Position numbers and translations under genes: made by a program. A DNA stretch of 64,000 nt, taken from Adiantum capillus-veneris (taxonomy: Eukaryota > Streptophyta > Polypodiopsida > Polypodiales > Pteridaceae). The notes below the pieces were generated by a model, which ran no database searches, had not been told where the DNA came from, and saw nothing but the letters and a program-made list of their open reading frames with translations. Below are positions 59,054-64,000 of the stretch, piece by piece. The stretch lies in contig CM043949.1 of the NCBI GenBank assembly GCA_014529385.2, positions 111,457,977-111,521,976 on the forward strand. Reading direction: 5' to 3'. The first letter of the stretch is position 1, and each line of letters starts with the position of its first letter.

Positions 59054-61752
59054 TCATCTCAAGAATAGTGAAGGGTAATCCTTAAGAAGGGATGTCTCAT
59101 CTTCCCAAGTAGCATCTTCTACAGGGAAATCCTTCAATAAGATAAGATGTTCTTTGATGGATCTATTCCTAAGCTTTCTCTCCTGAGTTTCTAGGATAGT
59201 ATCAGGTTGGAGTTGTAGAACATCTTGAGCAGGTAAAATGATTTGCTCATCATCAAGGACATAATCAGGGTTATATACATAGGGTTTTAACAGACTTACA
59301 TGAAATACATCATGCACTTTGATATGAGAAGGGAGTTTTAGTCTATAAGCTTGATCACTTACAACCTTGATTATTTTGTAAGGTCCACAATATCGGTAGC
59401 TAAGCTTCTTATACCTTCTGAAAGACAAATTGCTCTTTTTGGGTTTTACTCGTAAGAAAACTTTGTCACCTTCTTTGAAAATCCGAAATCAGATCTTTTT
59501 AAGTCAACGTGCTTCTTTTGTCCATCTTGAGGCGCTTGAATATCCCTTCGAATAGCTTTGGTTTGAGCTTCCATTTCTTCAAGCATTTTCTTTGAAGCTT
59601 CTACCGTTATAGTGGGGTCAGAAAAGTTAAGAGGTGATAAACATTCTTGACCATAAAGAGCATTAAAAGGTGTCATTCCCATACTTCTATGAGTAGAGGA
59701 ATTGTATGCATACTCTACCAAGGGTAGGTATTGAATCCACTTGCGAGGTTCTCTATTGCAGTAAGCTCTGAGAATGTCTTCAATTACTTGATTAACTCTT
59801 TCAGTTTGGCCATCAGTTTAAGGATGATAAGCAGTACTAAAACATAATTTGGTTCCAATAGCTTGAAACAATGATACCCAAAACTTTGAAGTAAACTTGG
59901 CATCACGATCACTGACAATCCTCTTGGGTAAACCATGAATTCTGAAAACATCCTTCACAAACAGACGAGCAATATCTGAAGCTGTAAAGGTTGTCTTGAT
60001 TGGGATTAAGTGAGCCACTTTAGTAAGCAAGTCGACTATGACCATGATTGAATCATAGCCAGCTTGGACAGAAGGAAACTCGGTGATAAAGTCCATGCTA
60101 ATACATTCCCATTTCATTTGGGGAATATCTAAAGGATGTAATTTACATGGCATCTTTAGTCTTTCTGCCTTAATCCTTTGACAAGACAAACACTGCTTGA
60201 CATAGCGAAGGACATCACCCTTCATACCTTGCGAATAGTAACTTCTGCGAATTGCATTGAGAGTTTTGGCATAACCTAGATGTCCTGAAGTTGGGCCATC
60301 ATGTGATTCATATAGGATAGCATTCCTTAGGGTAGAATCCTTAGGTATGCATAGTCGATTCCTATAGTAAAATTTCCCATCTTCTAAGGAGTAATGTAGA
60401 GGTTTAGGCTGATTTGATGATACCCTCTCTTCACATAGGATACTAGCAAGCATCTGGTAATCTGCATCTCTGACAGCAGCATCCGAGACCTTGTCTAAAA
60501 TAGGGTTGTTAGCCATGGAAATTGCCCCTAGAAAAGCTTTACGGCTTAGGGCATCTGCCACAACATTATCCTTACCTGGTCTAAATTTAATATCAAAATC
60601 ATATTTGTGCATGAGCTCTATCCATCTCCTCTGTCTCATGTTAAGGTTAGGTTGGGTAAAAATCCACTTAAGGGTCTTGTGATCCGTTACCAAAAACTGG
60701 AATTTGTGTCCCAATAGATAATGTCTCCATAGCTTGAGAGCATGAATGACTTCTAGCAATTCTAAATCATGTGTAGCATAATTCACTTCATGAATCCTAA
60801 GCTTCTGAGAAGTATAAGCTACAGGCCTTCCTTCTTGAGTAAGGACTCCTCCTAATGCAAGGTTACTAGCATCTGTGATCACCTCGAATTCTTGGGTGAA
60901 ATCTGGAAGTTTTAAGAGAGGTTCTGAAGCAAGATACTCCTTAAGCTGTTTGAAGCAAGATTCACGTTTTTCTTCGAAAAGTATCGTAGCTCCCTTCTTT
61001 AGCAAGTCGGTTAGTGGTGCAGCTTTAAGAGCATAGTCCTTTACAAAGATCCTGTACCACCCTGTGATACCTAAGAACCCTCTGACTTCAGTTTGTGAAG
61101 TGGGTTGAGGCCATTCCGCAATATCTTTGAATTTGTCAGGGTCAACAGAGACTCCTTCAGGGGAAATGATAAACCCTAAGTAACAGACCTTAGGGGTAAA
61201 GAAGGTACATTTTCTCTTCTTTGCATACAACTTATTTTGGCGTAAAAGCTATAACACTTTCCTAACATTTCCTTCATGCTCTTCCTTTCATTTGGAATAA
61301 ATTAAGATATCGTCAAAGAATACTAGGACAAAATCGTCCAAGAATTCTCTAAAGATATCGTGCATCAGACGATTGAAAGTTGCAGGAGCATTCGTAAGTC
61401 CGAAAGCCATCACTGTAAATTCGTCATGACCATAACGAGTGTTGAAAGCTGTTTTGGAGATATCAGGCTCGTAGATTCGAATTTGATGATAGCCAGATCA
61501 AAGATCAATCTTCGTGAATCTATTGGCTCCATGTAATCTGTCTATCATCTCATTAATACTAGGAATTGGATATTTATTCTTGATGGTAACCTGATTTAAG
61601 CCACTATAATCTATGCAAAGTCGAAGAGAGCCATCCTTTGTCTTTTGGAAGAGAACAAGTGCACCCCATGGAGATGTACTAGGTTGGATAAACCCTTGCT
61701 CAATCAACTGCTTGAGCTGCTCCTTGAGTTCTATAGCCTTTGAAAGTGACAT
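59054..61752 (-). pseudogene. pol of gypsy C: RT, RNase H, integrase, chromodomain
   Basis: Reverse transcriptase begins near 61752 ([40 protein letters not shown]), is cut by a TGA at 61498-61500 in the [10 protein letters not shown] block, and has [11 protein letters not shown] as catalytic box near 61310. RNase H keeps ITDASNLALGG, THDLELLEVIHAL, VTDHKTLKWIF and VADALSRKAF. The integrase finger (HDGPTSGHLGY, CLSCQRIK), core (CISMDFITEFPSV, VSDRDAKFTSKFW) and end follow. A TAA at 59818-59820 falls in the YHP-TDGQ block, where relatives have Gln. A frameshift near 59440 precedes the GPYKIIK, HDVFHVSLLKPYV and chromodomain part (RKLRNRSIKEHLILLKDFPV; DATWED), ending at 59054. The catalytic acidic residues are present, so breakage is recent compared with elements A and B. 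Confidence 0.93.
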
Positions 61753-61948
61753 CTTGTACGGCGCTCTTGAGACTGGTTCACTACATGGAAAAATTTTGAT
61801 TTCATAGTCTACCTCCCTAGGTGGTGGTAGTTCAGAAAGTTCAGCGGGGAAAACATCCGAAAAATTCTTCTAGCCACATTGGTTCAGGGTTGGAAGAAGT
61901 TTTTTCTACTTTGTTTAGCTTGACTACAAAAATTTGTTTACCCTTGCG

Positions 61949-63313
61949 TTACCCTTTCAAAAGACGATTAGCTTTGACCAAGTAAGCTTTTGGGCGTCCA
62001 TTCTGGCCTTGAATAGTGACTTCTTGACCTTGGTTGTCCACGAAAGTAACACTTCCTTGGGCACAATGGATATTGGCATTATGACTAGCTAACCAATCCA
62101 TTCCAAGAATTCCGTCATAGATTCGTATGGGTAAGGTTCGAAAAGTAGCAGAAGTAAAGTATTCTTCCAACTTGAAATCTATTTTTCCCACATTGTACTG
62201 AGATAACACCTCCTTTCCATTGGCTAATTCAACTCTCATCTTTCTTGCAGGGTGTTGATTAATTCCTAACTTCCTTAAACATTTAGGTGACAAGAAAGAA
62301 TGAGTACTACCACAATCAATAAGAAGCTCAAAATTTTCACCTTGGTGATTTGCAGGTGTTTGAATGATAGCATATTGTTGTCTTGCTCTTGGGTTATCAA
62401 TTGCAGCATGTAGAGTTGCTCTTTCTTCTTGTTCTTCTCCCAATGTTGGTTCTCCTATGATAGCATTGACTCTGGCAGCCATTCCGTGCCCTCGACCTCA
62501 TCCTCCATTTCTTCCTCCACGATTTATTATTTGGCCTCGTCCTCTAGCTCAATTGGGTGTATTAGTTGCGGAGACTCGCCTAGGATATACATTCCTAAAA
62601 TGTCCTAGCTCGTTGCATTCATAGCATCTAAGATCTGCATTTTGAGCTCCGTTTGCTGAAGCTGAAACTAGTAGATGAGTTTGGTGAACTCGGTGAACTT
62701 GCCTTTGGTTCCACATCATAGGCCGTCCTCTCCTTCCAGCATTCCTTGTATTTCCATTTCGTACCCTTTGAGAGTTTGACATCTCTTTAGCTAAGGGTTT
62801 AGCTCTTAAAAGAGCATCTTGCAAATTTACAGGCCTCATGGCTTCTATATGAGTATTTAAAGGAGCATTTAGTCCTTGGCAGAAACGGGCTACTTGTTGA
62901 TCTGCGGTCATTGGAGGAGCATAGCGCCTATGAGTTACAAATTTGGAGTAGTGTTCTTCCACTGTAAGATGAAATTGACATGAGTTGAAGAATTCATTCA
63001 TCTTAAGGGATTCGTGTGCAGGTGGAAGATAACGTTCTTTGACAACATACTTAATATCTTCCCAAGTTTGAGTGTTTTGAGCTACTTGGTTATCTTTGCA
63101 GTGTTGTTTCCACCAAAGCTTGGCATCCACCATGAGACGAAACATAGCCAACATTGCTTGGTTATAGGGAGTAGTACCAGCAGCAGCAAAATAATCCTCC
63201 ATCTCTTCGAGCCACACTTCTGCATCGCGCTCAACTAGGGCTCCTTCCCCTTTGAAAGAGGGAAGTTTAGCTTGCTTGAGAAGTAGCTTTTTCTCTTGAA
63301 GAGATGTGTACAC
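61949..63313 (-). pseudogene. gag-protease of gypsy C
   Basis: Gag (62549 to about 63313) has AEVWLEEMEDYFAAAGTTPY, AKLWWKQHCKDNQ, YLPPAHESLKMNEFFNSCQF and GLNAPLNTHIEAMRP. No in-frame ATG is seen before these blocks, and the frame stays open to about 63382, so the start is unknown. The zinc knuckle near 62590-62630 reads CYECNELGHFRNVY: the last Cys is Tyr, so zinc binding would fail. A stop at 62549 separates it from the protease frame (61949-62482), whose active-site block is LLIDCGSTHSFLS and whose flap-like region ends GILGMDWLASHNA. Confidence 0.9.
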
Positions 63314-63495
63314 CGCACTCTGTGCAATATAGATTAAGTGAAACTTTATTAGATACTCTAACTTTAATCCACTTTAAGGCAAGACTTGATCAAACAATAA
63401 TACAAACAAAAGATAATATTAATTCAAACTTTATTTATATACACATTATTTGCTACCAAGGTTGGTAGTCTTTACATACAAGGATTGTAATGTCT
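63314..63495. other. Short AT-rich spacer
   Basis: Between the gag frame and the next minus-strand ORF. No PBS (GCTCTGATACCA or similar on the plus strand) is present. Confidence 0.5.
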
Positions 63496-63888
63496 CTATA
63501 TTTTGAGGTTAGTGACTACAACAGGATAGGCTAAAGGATCAAAATAATAAGTTTCTTTTGACCCTTGAAAGCTACGAGATACACATATGGGTCGAAGCCT
63601 ACCACCATGGATAAATTTTGTAACTTGGTTATAGACGCATTGAGTCTGAGATATCTTTTCTCCTCCCAAGGTAATGGTAGCATCCGGATTCTTAGTACCA
63701 ATGAAAAGATGAACTTCGATGACTTTTAACTCCTCTGCCCATCGAATTTTCTTGAGGTTGATATCCATGCACCATATCTTGTCACCATCGATGGTATAGA
63801 TTCCTCCAGATGGACTCCAGTTGATACCCCATCCTCTATGCACCCTTGGAATAGGTGGTGCAAACACCCTATCCAAAATCATCATCAC
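63496..63888 (-). CDS. Hypothetical ORF, 130 codons, upstream of gypsy C gag
   Basis: An intact minus-strand frame with a good ATG at 63886-63888. The protein has IPRVHRGWGINWSPSGGIYT, DGDKIWCMDINLKKIRWAEE and TYYFDPLAYPVVVTNLKI. It has no obvious repeat or low-complexity bias. I do not recognise it. It could be an extra ORF in the leader of gypsy C, LTR sequence read by chance, or a fragment of another gene. The position upstream of gag on the same strand favours the first. Confidence 0.35.
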   Translation of the reverse strand: MMMILDRVFAPPIPRVHRGWGINWSPSGGIYTIDGDKIWCMDINLKKIRWAEELKVIEVHLFIGTKNPDATITLGGEKISQTQCVYNQVTKFIHGGRLRPICVSRSFQGSKETYYFDPLAYPVVVTNLKI

Positions 63889-64000
63889 CCTTTTTCAAAA
63901 TTGATAATTTGGTGATTGGCATGTATTTTCAAACATGATGGTGAACACCTAGAATTTCTGGTACGCTGAATGAACATTTTCCTGTACCAGGAAAGTTCAG

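Larger units (their letters stand above)
59025..64000 (-). mobile_element. Ty3/gypsy retrotransposon C (chromovirus), internal region
   Basis: Gag, protease, reverse transcriptase, RNase H, integrase and chromodomain follow in that order on the minus strand from about 63313 to 59054. The 5' LTR and PBS are not in the window, so the element runs off the right edge. It is better preserved than elements A and B (one 470-codon frame at 59818-61230) but still broken. Confidence 0.93.

Overview
This window is nuclear DNA of a land plant, and almost all of it is nested, decayed transposable elements. The evidence is plant-type Ty3/gypsy chromovirus polyproteins, a Ty1/copia element primed by initiator tRNA-Met, a CACTA (En/Spm) transposon with short GT-AG introns, a plant L1 LINE with a DUF4283-type ORF1, and an Athila/Tat-type primer binding site. 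Long (GA/CT)n and (CA/GT)n arrays are abundant. The lineage cannot be fixed from sequence alone; a large repeat-rich genome (fern, gymnosperm, lycophyte or large angiosperm) is plausible. No intact host gene was found.

Layout. 1-8.4 kb: minus-strand gypsy element A, broken gag-pol with an internal duplication, tRNA-Met PBS at 6106-6117 and a putative LTR that itself holds a 742 bp tandem duplication. 8.4-11.5 kb: unassigned, microsatellite-rich DNA with a 336 bp MITE-like element at 9935-10270. 11.5-12.0 kb: C-terminal integrase scrap of a second minus-strand gypsy. 12.0-24.1 kb: plus-strand gypsy element B, split by a complete 8331 bp CACTA element (13829-22159) that landed in the integrase zinc finger. 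The CACTA carries a TNP2-type transposase gene and a second gene with a Ptta/En/Spm-like domain; both contain in-frame stops. 24.1-28.9 kb: two unidentified decayed coding regions pointing towards each other. 28975-34148: full-length copia element with 227 bp LTRs and a broken polyprotein.

34.1-42.9 kb is the least TE-like part. It holds relics of cellular genes: an snRNP SmG pseudogene (minus, 37690-37925), a very divergent histone H3/CENH3-like pseudogene (plus, 38363-38808), a spliced-looking unknown coding region (40.5-41.4 kb) and a fragment resembling plant FCP1/HAD phosphatases (41557-41.9 kb). Two of these sit beside very long CT, GT or GA arrays. 42872-50399 is an LTR retroelement with 780/786 bp LTRs and no recognisable reverse transcriptase or integrase (LARD-like), inserted into an unknown minus-strand ORF whose halves lie on both sides. 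An inverted relic of the same family lies at about 53010-53140. 53.9-56.0 kb is an L1 LINE (ORF1 plus the start of the endonuclease). 57.6-58.3 kb is a nine-copy minisatellite, and 59.0-63.3 kb is the broken gag-pol of minus-strand gypsy element C, whose 3' LTR edge is at 59024.

The elements do not form a functional pathway. They record layers of insertion (CACTA inside gypsy B; LARD inside an ORF), local tandem duplication and nonsense decay. The best candidates for new biology are the divergent H3/CENH3-like pseudogene, the pol-less LTR family with its own unknown ORFs, and the two unknown decayed genes at 24-28.6 kb.
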